The translations under genes and the position numbers were made by a program. A stretch of 56,519 nt of DNA, from assembly GCF_001813295.1 (NCBI RefSeq), contig NZ_KV812016.1, forward strand, positions 1-56,519. The letters run 5' to 3'. The stretch is from Streptococcus sp. HMSC072G04. Its GTDB lineage: Bacteria; Bacillota; Bacilli; Lactobacillales; Streptococcaceae. The notes under the pieces were generated by a model. The model was not told where the DNA came from and made no database searches. It saw only the letters and a program-made list of their open reading frames with translations. Positions 17,341 through 25,368 of this stretch are shown here, in pieces (position 1 is the stretch's first letter; each line of letters starts with the position of its first letter).

Positions 17341-17594
17341 AAGGATGGGGCCTCGTGTTTGGTTAATTTGATAATTGAACACGAGCTAAAAGCTGTGAGA
17401 AAAAGAGTAACTTCCTTTGTATCTGACGATACGGCAGAAAGTTTCCTATTTTCTCTTTGCTTTTAACGCTCTTTGTATCTTAGAAAGGATTTGAACCCGT
17501 CCTGTAATCCTCGGAAAATAGATAGCTCTCCTTGGAGCTTAGCTCCATCGTCGTGCTCCTAATTTTCTATCGGATTACGGGCGGACTTGGTATC
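17341..17594 (+). other. Long structured intergenic segment before yqeM
   Basis: This stretch between rsfS and the methyltransferase has no gene but folds on paper into three hairpin blocks. Block one is CTCGTGTT (17352-17359) with AACACGAG (17378-17385). Block two is a long bulged stem pairing GAGC/GCTC, TAAAAGC/GCTTTTA and GAGAAAA/TTTTCTC, capped by GTATC-tgac-GATAC. Block three is GTCC-T-GTAATCC with GGATTAC-GGGC-GGAC, enclosing GGAGC-tta-GCTCC. The last arm ends about 10 bases before the methyltransferase start. No clear promoter was seen, although the upstream terminator implies one or read-through. Confidence 0.6.
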
Positions 17595-17600
17595 ATGAAT

Positions 17601-18341
17601 ATGGCGACTTATGAAACGTTTGCGGCGGTCTACGATGCGGTCATGGATGATAGTCTGTATGACTTATGGACGGATTTTTCCCTCCGGCATCTTCCTAAAA
17701 GTAAGGACCGGAAAAAATTGCTGGAATTGGCTTGTGGGACAGGGATCCAGTCTGTTCGCTTTTCTCAAGCTGGTTTTGATGTGACAGGATTAGACCTGAG
17801 TGCTGACATGCTGAAAATTGCTGAAAAAAGAGCTGCTTCAGCCAAGCAGAAGATTGATTTTATCGAGGGCAATATGCTGGACCTGTCGCAAGCAGGCACT
17901 TATGATTTCGTGACCTGCTACTCGGATTCTATCTGCTATATGCAGGACGAGGTAGAAGTAGGGGATGTCTTCAGAGAAGTCTATAATGCCCTTAATGAAG
18001 ATGGTGTTTTTATCTTTGATGTCCATTCGACCTATCAGACAGATAAGGTTTTCCCAGGCTATTCTTATCATGAAAATGCGGAAGACTTTGCCATGCTCTG
18101 GGATACCTATGAGGATGCGGCACCTCACTCGATCGTCCATGAGCTGACCTTCTTTGTCCAAGAAGAGGATGGCAGCTTTAGTCGCCACGATGAAGTTCAT
18201 GAGGAACGTACCTATGAAGTTTTAACCTATGACATCTTATTGGAGCAGGCTGGCTTTAAATCTTTCAAATTGTATGCAGACTTTGAGGACAAAGAGCCAA
18301 CAAAGACCAGCAAACGTTGGTTTTTTGTAGCACAGAAGTAG
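17601..18341 (+). CDS. yqeM: Class I SAM-dependent methyltransferase, YqeM type
   Basis: A 246-residue SAM methyltransferase. Motif I is LLELACGTGIQSVRF, motif II is VTGLDLSADML, and YDFVTCYSDSICYMQDE follows. The C-terminal half is the usual YqeM-like beta sheet (FFVQEEDGSFSRHDEVHEERTY). The substrate is unknown. The usual streptococcal start MATYETFAAVYDAVMDD corresponds to ATG 17601; ATG 17595 is an alternative. Neither has a good ribosome site, and both lie just after a strong hairpin. It is six bases before tmcAL. Confidence 0.88.
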   Translation: MATYETFAAVYDAVMDDSLYDLWTDFSLRHLPKSKDRKKLLELACGTGIQSVRFSQAGFDVTGLDLSADMLKIAEKRAASAKQKIDFIEGNMLDLSQAGTYDFVTCYSDSICYMQDEVEVGDVFREVYNALNEDGVFIFDVHSTYQTDKVFPGYSYHENAEDFAMLWDTYEDAAPHSIVHELTFFVQEEDGSFSRHDEVHEERTYEVLTYDILLEQAGFKSFKLYADFEDKEPTKTSKRWFFVAQK

Positions 18342-18347
18342 GCCAGC

Positions 18348-19445
18348 ATGACAGTTACAGGTATTATTGCAGAATTTAATCCCTTTCATAATGGACACAA
18401 GTACCTGCTGGAACAGACAGAAGGGCTGAAGATTGTGGCCATGTCTGGGAATTTTGTTCAACGTGGCGAACCTGCCATTGTAGACAAGTGGATTCGCGCG
18501 CAGATGGCTTTGGAAAATGGAGCGGATCTGGTGGTCGAGCTCCCCTTTCTCGTTGCTGTTCAGTCAGCTGATCATTTTGCCAAGGGAGCGGTAGAAATCT
18601 TGTCCCGTCTGGGAATTGACCAATTAACCTTTGGGACAGAAGAAGTCTTGGATTACCAAGCGATTGCGACAGTTTACTCGGAGAAAAAAGTGGAAATGGA
18701 AGGTTTCTTGCGAAATCTTCCAGACGATTCATCCTATCCACAAAAGACCCAAAAAATGTGGGAAACCTTTGCTGGAGTGGAGTTCACAGGGGATACTCCT
18801 AATCATATTTTAGGGCTAGCTTATGCCAAGGCCTGTGCTGGGAAGGGGATTACGCTTAAGCCTATTCAACGCCAGGGAGCAGGCTACCATTCAGAAGAAA
18901 AAGAAGTGGCCTATGCTTCTGCGACTAGTATACGCCTGCACAAGGAAGATCAGGACTTTGTAGCTAAATTCATGCCCAATAGCCAACTCTTTCAGTCGGC
19001 TCCACAGGTATCTTGGGAGGATTATGACCAACTGCTCCGTTATCAAATCCTAACCCATCCGGATTTGACACAGATTTTTCAGGTCAATGAGGAACTGGCC
19101 AACCGGATAAAGGAGGCCGTTCGAAGTACTAGCTCTGTGGAAGAATTGGTGGAGAAAGTCGCAACCAAGCGCTATACTAAGGCGCGAGTACGCCGCATCT
19201 TGACCTACATCTTGGTAGGGGCAACGGAACAAGCCCTTCCCGACGCCATTCATGTCTTAGGTTTTTCCGCAAAGGGACAAGCTCATCTCAAAGGCTTGAA
19301 AAAATCAGTAGAAATCGTGACCCGAATTGGTAAGGAACCTTGGGATGCTTTGACCCAACAAGCGGATCAGGTGTATCAACTAGGCCATCCCCAATTGCCA
19401 GAGCAGATCTGGGGCCGGGTGCCTGTGAGGGTGGAAGATCAATAA
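18348..19445 (+). CDS. tmcAL: tRNA(Met) cytidine acetate ligase TmcAL
   Basis: The 365-residue enzyme makes N4-acetylcytidine at the wobble base of elongator tRNA-Met using acetate and ATP. The N-terminal nucleotidyltransferase domain has [19 protein letters not shown] (HxGH) and [15 protein letters not shown]. The middle has YASATSIR, the second ATP motif. The C-terminal part has the helical tRNA-binding [12 protein letters not shown] block. Slightly shorter than the Bacillus enzyme, it is normal for streptococci. It is co-directional with yqeM. Confidence 0.92.
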   Translation: MTVTGIIAEFNPFHNGHKYLLEQTEGLKIVAMSGNFVQRGEPAIVDKWIRAQMALENGADLVVELPFLVAVQSADHFAKGAVEILSRLGIDQLTFGTEEVLDYQAIATVYSEKKVEMEGFLRNLPDDSSYPQKTQKMWETFAGVEFTGDTPNHILGLAYAKACAGKGITLKPIQRQGAGYHSEEKEVAYASATSIRLHKEDQDFVAKFMPNSQLFQSAPQVSWEDYDQLLRYQILTHPDLTQIFQVNEELANRIKEAVRSTSSVEELVEKVATKRYTKARVRRILTYILVGATEQALPDAIHVLGFSAKGQAHLKGLKKSVEIVTRIGKEPWDALTQQADQVYQLGHPQLPEQIWGRVPVRVEDQ

Positions 19446-19493
19446 GAGGTGAATAGTCGAGCAACTCCAATTGGAAGGATACGCAAAAAACTC

Positions 19494-19521
19494 TTCCAAG
19501 TCTTGTGATTTATGATATAAT
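19494..19521 (+). promoter_or_regulatory. Promoter of the YebC-family gene
   Basis: TTCCAA, a 16-base spacer and an extended -10 TGATATAAT. The gene starts at 19566 with an AAGGAGAA ribosome site. Confidence 0.65.
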
Positions 19522-19565
19522 ATAAAAGATTGAAAATAATTTGAAAAAATTTAAGGAGAATCCTC

Positions 19566-20282
19566 ATGGGACGTAAATGGGCCAATATTGTTGCCAAGAA
19601 AACTGCCAAAGATGGTGCCAACTCAAAAGTATATGCTAAATTTGGTGTGGAGATCTATGTAGCTGCTAAAAAGGGTGAACCAGATCCAGAACTAAATACT
19701 GCTTTGAGATTCGTTATTGACCGTGCTAAACAAGCGCAAGTGCCAAAACACGTGATTGATAAAGCGATCGATAAGGCAAAAGGAAACACTGACGAAACCT
19801 TTACAGAAGGACGTTACGAAGGATTTGGACCAAATGGTTCGATGTTGATCGTTGATACCTTGACGTCAAATGTTAACCGTACAGCTGCCAATGTCCGTGC
19901 TGCTTTTGGTAAAAACGGTGGGAACATGGGAGCTTCAGGTTCTGTATCTTACCTCTTTGACAACAAAGGTGTTATCGTCTTTGCTGGTGATGATGCTGAT
20001 GCCATCTTTGAGCTTTTGCTTGAAGCAGATGTGGATGTGGATGATGTCGAAGCAGAAGAAGGAACGATCACAGTCTACACTGCTCCAACTGATCTTCACA
20101 AAGCAATCGTTGCTTTGCGTGAATCAGGTGTTGAAGAATTCCAAGTAACAGAATTGGAAATGATTCCTCAATCAGAAGTTGAGTTGTCAGGTGAAGATTT
20201 GGAAACATTTGAAAAACTTTACAGCGTTCTTGAAGATGACGAGGACGTACAAAAAATCTACACAAACGTAGATGGATTCTAA
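19566..20282 (+). CDS. YebC/TACO1 family protein (YeeN subgroup)
   Basis: A 238-residue protein of the YebC/TACO1 family. It has the opening [21 protein letters not shown], the [26 protein letters not shown] helices, the [23 protein letters not shown] core and the [18 protein letters not shown] strand pair. Some members act as transcription regulators; others promote translation through proline runs. The YeeN-type opening (GRKWANI) is the version common in Firmicutes. It is monocistronic, between its own promoter and a strong terminator. Confidence 0.9.
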   Translation: MGRKWANIVAKKTAKDGANSKVYAKFGVEIYVAAKKGEPDPELNTALRFVIDRAKQAQVPKHVIDKAIDKAKGNTDETFTEGRYEGFGPNGSMLIVDTLTSNVNRTAANVRAAFGKNGGNMGASGSVSYLFDNKGVIVFAGDDADAIFELLLEADVDVDDVEAEEGTITVYTAPTDLHKAIVALRESGVEEFQVTELEMIPQSEVELSGEDLETFEKLYSVLEDDEDVQKIYTNVDGF

Positions 20283-20318
20283 TCACTCATAAGAACTGTA
20301 GTGAATCCCATAAATTAA

Positions 20319-20356
20319 GAAAAAGGATAGCTTCTTAGATCAAGCTATCCTTTTTC
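20319..20356. terminator. Strong bidirectional terminator
   Basis: AAAAGGATAGCTT (20321-20333) and AAGCTATCCTTTT (20342-20354) form a perfect 13-pair stem. A-run and T-run flanks make it work on both strands. It ends the YebC-family gene and the minus-strand SOS cassette, overlapping the last codons of the latter. Confidence 0.92.
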
Positions 20357-20661
20357 TCTGTTTGATGAGGATCTATCTTTTGTAAGTGATGTCCTGTATA
20401 AGCGTAAATACGGGTCAGGGGTGATTGGGAGAGTGTGGAAACCTTAAAATAGAAATAATGGTCTCGATGATCCCGACTTTTGGTGTGGTGAAGACGAAAG
20501 TAGTTTCGCTGGCCTGCTGCCATAGAATGGAGAATATCGTCTTCTAAAAAGACGAGCGGCGTAGAAGTAGCGGCCCACTTGTAAAAGTCCATCTCAAATT
20601 GGTGGTAATTCTCCGAAAAATAATCAAATTGTAATTCGTGTTTAGTCTGAATAGGTTTCAT
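20335..20661 (-). CDS. Small protein of the UmuC cassette (DUF5960-like)
   Basis: A 108-residue protein rich in aromatic and histidine residues (NYHQFEMDFYKWAATSTPLVFLEDDIL, RNYFRLHHTKSRDHRDHYFYFKV). It has no membrane segment or catalytic motif I can name. From memory a family called DUF5960 occupies this place in streptococcal UmuC operons. The ATG at 20661 has GAGGAAA seven bases upstream; an earlier in-frame TTG has none. It overlaps the YolD-like gene by 20 bases and is the last gene of the operon. Confidence 0.65.
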   Translation of the reverse strand: MKPIQTKHELQFDYFSENYHQFEMDFYKWAATSTPLVFLEDDILHSMAAGQRNYFRLHHTKSRDHRDHYFYFKVSTLSQSPLTRIYAYTGHHLQKIDPHQTEKKDSLI

Positions 20662-21013
20662 AGGCTGTTTCCTCAGATTCAATAAAAATGATAGAGTCTA
20701 CGAGGAGACGGTGGTAGTGGCCATCGCTTTTGAGAAGAAGCTCAGAAGCAGATAAGGTGTGAATCAAACCTGTGTAGGTTGCAAATTGATTCCCCTCTAA
20801 AGTCGTGATCGAGATCGTCGTTTGTTGTTGAAAGGCCTGCTCCAGGAGCCGGATCTGTTCAGCAAGTGGAAGAACCGTGAGCTGACTGCGGTCAATTTCT
20901 TTTGTATGCAGGGCGGTTGTGTGCTCGGATAAAAAGAAGCCAGCCCATTTGGCCATGCCACGATCTTGAAATTCGCGGGCGGATTGATAAGGGAGATAAG
21001 AACGGTCGATCAT
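20642..21013 (-). CDS. YolD-like protein
   Basis: A 123-residue protein with the YolD family opening, SAREFQDRGMAKWAGFFLSEHTTAL, followed by an LLEQAFQQQTTISITTLEGNQFATYTGLI barrel-like region. YolD-like proteins are encoded beside Y-family polymerases in Firmicutes and are thought to assist or regulate them, a place filled by UmuD in other bacteria. Its start overlaps the stop of the polymerase gene by four bases. Confidence 0.8.
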   Translation of the reverse strand: MIDRSYLPYQSAREFQDRGMAKWAGFFLSEHTTALHTKEIDRSQLTVLPLAEQIRLLEQAFQQQTTISITTLEGNQFATYTGLIHTLSASELLLKSDGHYHRLLVDSIIFIESEETAYETYSD

Positions 21014-22422
21014 GTTAATCCATCTAAGCCTCCTGCGGAATGTCCGCCTGTTAGTTTACTGCGTGCAATGGCGCGTGAGTTTTCTAGTAGTGAGGAGCCT
21101 TTCTGAAGAGAGGTAAAGCCAAATTGATCCCGAATGCGGTCAATCGTCTGCTGGAGTTTCTCCTCTTTTTCCAGTGTTACTGGATCATCAAAGAGAGAAA
21201 AGAGTTGAAGAGACTCCTCGACAAGTTCTCCATAAAAAACACCAATCTGCCGAATGGCTCCTCCTTCGTACTTGGAACGAAAGAGCCGCAGAACCGTATC
21301 GGATAAAACCTTGGTGGATTGGGTAAGCTCAATCTTTTGCTGGCAGTGAATGGACGGAAGCCCCTCGATTTTGGAGTAGGAGGCATGAATGGAGACCAGT
21401 TGGGTCTTCTTTTTTTTCCGTCGCAAGCGAATAGCTACCTGTTCAGCCATCTCCCGAAACACCAGTTCAATGTCGGCTTGTAGATGGTAGTCATAGGGCA
21501 AGATTTGAGAGTTACCAATACCTCGTGACTTCGGACGATAAGGCTTGTGGACATTGCTTTCATCAATGCCATGAGCATGGAACCACAGTTGAAGGCCCAT
21601 GACTCCGAATTCTTTCTTTAAGAGATCTGGGTGAGCCTGGGCCAGTTCAGCAATCGACGTGATCCCGATTTTTTGCAATCGCTTTTCAGTCCGACGTCCA
21701 ATGCCCCAAAAATCAGTAAGCTGGGGCAGTTTCCAGACCTTACTTTCTACATCTTCATAAGACCAATTGGAGCGCATATTTCGGCAATGCTTGGCTTCAT
21801 TGTCCAAGGCTAGCTTGGCAAGAAGGGGATTGGCATTGCTGAGGCCAATGGTAGAGTAGATTCCAGTTTCCTGCCAGATCCTTTTTTGGATTCTGGCAGA
21901 AAGGAGATCCAGTTTTTCCTTTCGAGAGAGGGAGGGATCTGGAATAAAATAATTTAAGGAAGAGGTCAGATCGATAAAACCTTCGTCAATCGAGTAAGGG
22001 AAAATATCATCTGGTGCTGCAAATTCCTGAAAGACTTTTTGAATCTCCATATTGACCTGAATATAGGCATTCATCCGTGGAGGGACAATCAGGGTTCTCT
22101 TGGCCCAGGATTCAATGGATGCAATAAAGGCTGGATCTGTGGGCAATCCTTGCTTTTTAGCGACGTAGCTATTAAATTTCCTGGTTTTGAGGTCAAAAGG
22201 TAGGTCGTAGCTACGGCTGACATTTTTCTTGCCAAAGACTTGTTTGAAAACGGGAGAGCTCGCCAAAATCAGACCAGCAGAATTGTCGCTCCGACTCATG
22301 ACGCAAAGAGAAGTCGTCAAGGGATTGAGCCCTAGACGGACACATTCACAACTGGCATAAAAACTTTTTATATCCACAAAAGCAATATCAGAATGAGGCT
22401 CACGTGAATAATCAAATAGCAT
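21010..22422 (-). CDS. umuC: Y-family DNA polymerase (UmuC-like)
   Basis: A 470-residue translesion DNA polymerase. The catalytic acidic residues lie in VDIKSFYASCE (motif I) and YSIDEGFIDLT (motif III), both intact. The thumb helix-hairpin-helix is LTDFWGIGRRTEKRLQKIGI, and the little-finger region follows. Such enzymes copy past damaged bases with low fidelity. It belongs to the UmuC/UvrX branch rather than to DinB. It lies two bases after the LexA-like repressor and ahead of the YolD-like gene in one minus-strand operon, so expression should follow DNA damage. Confidence 0.93.
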   Translation of the reverse strand: MLFDYSREPHSDIAFVDIKSFYASCECVRLGLNPLTTSLCVMSRSDNSAGLILASSPVFKQVFGKKNVSRSYDLPFDLKTRKFNSYVAKKQGLPTDPAFIASIESWAKRTLIVPPRMNAYIQVNMEIQKVFQEFAAPDDIFPYSIDEGFIDLTSSLNYFIPDPSLSRKEKLDLLSARIQKRIWQETGIYSTIGLSNANPLLAKLALDNEAKHCRNMRSNWSYEDVESKVWKLPQLTDFWGIGRRTEKRLQKIGITSIAELAQAHPDLLKKEFGVMGLQLWFHAHGIDESNVHKPYRPKSRGIGNSQILPYDYHLQADIELVFREMAEQVAIRLRRKKKKTQLVSIHASYSKIEGLPSIHCQQKIELTQSTKVLSDTVLRLFRSKYEGGAIRQIGVFYGELVEESLQLFSLFDDPVTLEKEEKLQQTIDRIRDQFGFTSLQKGSSLLENSRAIARSKLTGGHSAGGLDGLT

Positions 22423-22424
22423 AT

Positions 22425-23102
22425 TTAAACCTCGAGTGGAAGAAAATGCCCGACCACAATGCCGACGATTTTGGGCTCGTCTTCATAGGGAGCAAATAAA
22501 TCATCGTAGTCAGGGTTGATGGATTCTAAGCGCAAACCTTCCGCTTCCCGATAGACTTTCTTGATATAGGTCTTTCCATTCCACATGAGGGCGTAGACCG
22601 CCCCATCGTAGTCAAATCCAGTTTGCTTCATGAGGGCAACAGAGCCATTGGGGTAGAGAGGTTCCATCGAATCACCTGATACCCAAGAAGCGAAGTCATG
22701 CTGGATCTCTTGGTCAAAATAGACAGTTTCATAGTCCGTTTCGTTGTCATAAAAGGTATGTCCCAAACCGGCTGCCAGCTCAATTGAAAGAACCTTATAA
22801 GCTGTCAAGGAAACAACTTTTTGCTGCTGTTCCAATAACTGGCTGGCCAACTGGTCGACTTTCTTTTGATGAGGTGGGGTTAATAAAGGGTAGGTGTAGA
22901 GTGCGGAGTCTTTGTTAATAAAGTAGTCCTCTTTAACGGAGAGGCGCTTGGCCAACCTCCTGAGATTTTTTTCGTGTGGCTCTGCTAAGCCATTCTCCCA
23001 ACTGGAGTAAGTCTTGCGAGAAATCTTGAGATCCTCATAGACATCTGCTTGGGTCAAGCCTTTTTCCAGGCGTATTTCTTTTAGTTTTTTTGCATCAAAC
23101 AT
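22425..23102 (-). CDS. LexA/HdiR-like self-cleaving repressor
   Basis: A 225-residue protein. The N-terminal Xre helix-turn-helix is LKEIRLEKGLTQADVYEDLKISRKTYSSWENG. The C-terminal half is an S24 peptidase domain with the cleavage pair A111-G112 (LAAGLG), catalytic serine in SGDSMEP (S145) and lysine in YIKKVYR. It resembles HdiR of Lactococcus, which represses damage genes and cleaves itself with RecA. The ATG at 23102 has GGAGAAG; an upstream extension of 22 codons spans the promoter and is rejected. It should repress its own operon. Confidence 0.9.
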   Translation of the reverse strand: MFDAKKLKEIRLEKGLTQADVYEDLKISRKTYSSWENGLAEPHEKNLRRLAKRLSVKEDYFINKDSALYTYPLLTPPHQKKVDQLASQLLEQQQKVVSLTAYKVLSIELAAGLGHTFYDNETDYETVYFDQEIQHDFASWVSGDSMEPLYPNGSVALMKQTGFDYDGAVYALMWNGKTYIKKVYREAEGLRLESINPDYDDLFAPYEDEPKIVGIVVGHFLPLEV

Positions 23103-23116
23103 GTCACTTCTCCTAC

Positions 23117-23168
23117 GTAACGTTTTAAAAGTTACATATAGTTTATCAAAAATGAATCCTTTTTGCAA
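23117..23168 (-). promoter_or_regulatory. Promoter and candidate operator of the SOS-type cassette
   Basis: On the minus strand, TTGCAA (23163-23168), a 17-base spacer and TAAACT (23140-23145) with TG before it. Just downstream, GTAAC and GTTAC (23117-23121 and 23131-23135) form a dyad with a nine-base A/T-rich centre, placed over the transcription start. This is where a self-regulating repressor would bind. Confidence 0.6.
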
Positions 23169-23201
23169 GAGAAAAATTCAGTTGAAAACGAATGAAAAGA
23201 C

Positions 23202-23229
23202 TTGATTTTGATTGAAAAAAGAGTATAAT
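23202..23229 (+). promoter_or_regulatory. Promoter of asnA
   Basis: TTGATT, a 16-base spacer and TATAAT. It lies divergent from the SOS-cassette promoter and 32 bases before the asnA ATG. Confidence 0.8.
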
Positions 23230-23261
23230 CATTTCTAAAATGTCTATAAATGAGGAACTAT

Positions 23262-24254
23262 ATGAAAAAAAGTTTTATCCACCAACAAAAAGAAATTTCG
23301 TTTGTTAAAACGACGTTTACACAGTATTTAAAAGATAAATTGGACATCATTGAAGTCCAAGGGCCAATTTTGAGTAAGGTCGGAGATGGGATGCAGGATA
23401 ACCTTTCTGGGATTGAACATCCGGTATCTGTAAAGGTCCTTCAAATTCCTGATGAGACTTATGAAGTCGTGCATTCACTCGCAAAATGGAAACGCCATAC
23501 CTTGGCACGTTTTGGTTTTGGCGAAGGAGAAGGTCTCTTTGTCCATATGAAGGCTCTTCGTCCAGATGAAGATTCGCTAGACGCTATCCACTCTGTTTAT
23601 GTAGACCAATGGGACTGGGAAAAAGTCATCCCAAATGGTCAACGCAACATCGCCTACCTCAAAGAAACGGTTGAAAAGATCTACAAGGCGATTCGTTTGA
23701 CAGAATTAGCAGTAGAAGCGCGCTATGATATTGAGTCAGTTCTTCCAAAACAAATTACCTTCGTTCACACAGAAGAATTGGTGGAACGCTATCCAGATTT
23801 AACTCCAAAAGAGCGTGAAAATGCCATTGCCAAAGAATTCGGAGCCGTTTTCTTGATCGGGATTGGTGGAGAACTTGCAGATGGCAAACCACACGATGGA
23901 CGTGCGCCTGACTACGATGACTGGACAACAGAGTCTGAAAATGGCTACAAGGGCTTGAATGGTGATATCCTCGTCTGGAATGACGTTCTAGGTTCAGCCT
24001 TTGAGTTGTCTTCAATGGGGATCCGTGTTGATGAAGATACGCTTCGCCGTCAAGTTGCGATCACAGGGGACGAGGATCGTCTCCAATTAGAGTGGCACAA
24101 AGCTTTGTTAAATGGTCTTTTCCCACTTACAATTGGTGGAGGGATCGGACAATCTCGTTTGGCTATGTTCTTGCTTCGTAAGAAACATATCGGTGAAGTC
24201 CAAACCAGTGTCTGGCCTCAATCTGTCCGCGATGAATATGAAAATATCCTATAA
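23262..24254 (+). CDS. asnA: Aspartate-ammonia ligase (asparagine synthetase A)
   Basis: The 330-residue enzyme makes asparagine from aspartate, ammonia and ATP. It is a class II aminoacyl-tRNA-synthetase-like fold. Recognised parts are [15 protein letters not shown] at the start, [19 protein letters not shown], the [13 protein letters not shown] block [14 protein letters not shown], and the ATP site [18 protein letters not shown] at the end. Length is exactly typical. The ATG at 23262 has GAGGAAC; an ATG 12 bases upstream overlaps that site. It is monocistronic, followed by a strong terminator. Confidence 0.97.
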   Translation: MKKSFIHQQKEISFVKTTFTQYLKDKLDIIEVQGPILSKVGDGMQDNLSGIEHPVSVKVLQIPDETYEVVHSLAKWKRHTLARFGFGEGEGLFVHMKALRPDEDSLDAIHSVYVDQWDWEKVIPNGQRNIAYLKETVEKIYKAIRLTELAVEARYDIESVLPKQITFVHTEELVERYPDLTPKERENAIAKEFGAVFLIGIGGELADGKPHDGRAPDYDDWTTESENGYKGLNGDILVWNDVLGSAFELSSMGIRVDEDTLRRQVAITGDEDRLQLEWHKALLNGLFPLTIGGGIGQSRLAMFLLRKKHIGEVQTSVWPQSVRDEYENIL

Positions 24255-24260
24255 GGAAAG

Positions 24261-24290
24261 AAAGAGTCGAGCAGAGTGCTCGGCTCTTTT
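24261..24290 (+). terminator. Terminator of asnA
   Basis: AAAGAGTCGAGCA (24261-24273) and TGCTCGGCTCTTT pair with one G-U around a three-base loop, followed by T residues. Confidence 0.9.
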
Positions 24291-24334
24291 AATTGTCGCT
24301 TGACCATATCAAATCGCAATTTTCTGATTTTTTT

Positions 24335-24343
24335 TGGTATAAT
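24335..24343 (+). promoter_or_regulatory. Extended -10 promoter giving a leaderless rsmD mRNA
   Basis: TGGTATAAT with seven bases to the rsmD ATG at 24351. Transcription should start at or within a base or two of the ATG. No ribosome site lies between. Confidence 0.75.
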
Positions 24344-24350
24344 GGTCCCT

Positions 24351-24890
24351 ATGAAAATAGTATCTGGAACCTATGGGGGACGTCCCCTAAAAACACTTGA
24401 AGGAAAAACAACCAGGCCGACTTCTGATAAGGTCAGAGGGGCCATGTTCAATATGATTGGTCCTTACTTTGATGGTGGAAGAGTGCTGGATCTCTATGCA
24501 GGAAGCGGTGGGCTCTCTATCGAAGCCGTTTCTCGAGGCATGTCAGAGGCCGTTCTAGTAGAAAGAGATCGTAGAGCGCAGGAGATTGTAGCAGCCAATA
24601 TTGCCATGACCAAGGAAAAGGAACGGTTTCAACTGCTAAAAATGGAGGCCAAGCAGGCCTTGGGTCTCCTAACGGGCACCTTTGATTTGGTGTTCTTGGA
24701 TCCTCCTTATGCCAAGGAAGAGATTGTCCGCGATATCGAAACCTTGTGCGAGCGCCAACTCTTGTCAGAGGAGATCATGATTGTGTGCGAAACCGATAAA
24801 CACGTAGAACTTCCTGAGGAAATCGGACAAGTGGGAATCTGGAAAGAAAAAATCTATGGAATTAGTAAGGTAACAGTATATGTCAGATAG
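24351..24890 (+). CDS. rsmD: 16S rRNA (guanine(966)-N(2))-methyltransferase RsmD
   Basis: A 179-residue methyltransferase of 16S rRNA. It has MKIVSGTYGGRPLKT and TRPTSDKVRGAMFNM at the start, SAM motif I VLDLYAGSGGLSIEAVSRG, and the catalytic FLDPPYAKEE. All are diagnostic of RsmD. The ATG at 24351 matches the family start; ATG 24342 overlaps the -10 element. It overlaps coaD by 11 bases, the usual rsmD-coaD pairing in Firmicutes. Confidence 0.95.
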   Translation: MKIVSGTYGGRPLKTLEGKTTRPTSDKVRGAMFNMIGPYFDGGRVLDLYAGSGGLSIEAVSRGMSEAVLVERDRRAQEIVAANIAMTKEKERFQLLKMEAKQALGLLTGTFDLVFLDPPYAKEEIVRDIETLCERQLLSEEIMIVCETDKHVELPEEIGQVGIWKEKIYGISKVTVYVR

Positions 24891-25368
24891 AAATGGATTG
24901 TTTACAGGATCGTTTGATCCGATTACCATTGGGCATGTGCAATTGATCGAGCGAGCTAGTCGCTTGTTTGACCGTGTCTATGTCGGAATTTTTTATAATC
25001 CGGAAAAAGTCGGACTCTTTTCCATTGAGCAACGCGTGCGCATGGTGAAAGGGGCCTTGGCTCATTTGGAAAATGTTGAAATTGTGACGTCGACTCAAGA
25101 GTTGGCTGTGACAGTGGCGCGCAATCTTGGGGTCATCACCTTGATCCGGGGCTTGCGCAATGCACAGGATCTGGTATACGAAGCCAATATGGATTATTTT
25201 AATCACCAATTAGCGCCTGAATTGGAGACGGTTTATCTCTATGCCCAGCCTCCTTACCAGGCCATTAGTTCAACACGTATTCGAGAGTTGCTGGCTTTTC
25301 AGCAGGATATCTCACCTTATGTACCAAAGAGTGTAATGGAGGAAATTAAAGATGACACAAGCGAATAA
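24880..25368 (+). CDS. coaD: Phosphopantetheine adenylyltransferase
   Basis: The 162-residue enzyme performs the fourth step of coenzyme A synthesis, joining ATP and phosphopantetheine. The nucleotidyltransferase motif is FTGSFDPITIGHVQLIERA. The substrate loop is LIRGLRNAQDLVYE, and the C-terminal motif is YQAISSTRIRELL. Length is normal. It overlaps rsmD upstream and the SepM gene downstream (17 bases), so the three are translated as one operon. Confidence 0.96.
   Translation: MSDRNGLFTGSFDPITIGHVQLIERASRLFDRVYVGIFYNPEKVGLFSIEQRVRMVKGALAHLENVEIVTSTQELAVTVARNLGVITLIRGLRNAQDLVYEANMDYFNHQLAPELETVYLYAQPPYQAISSTRIRELLAFQQDISPYVPKSVMEEIKDDTSE

Noticed and set aside
17532..17600. N-terminal extension of the methyltransferase
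   Set aside because: The added residues come from the hairpin region and are absent from the usual family start MATYETF.
23103..23168. 22-codon upstream extension of the LexA-like repressor
   Set aside because: It spans the predicted -10, -35 and operator dyad. The ATG at 23102 has a strong GGAGAAG site and begins the helix-turn-helix domain normally.
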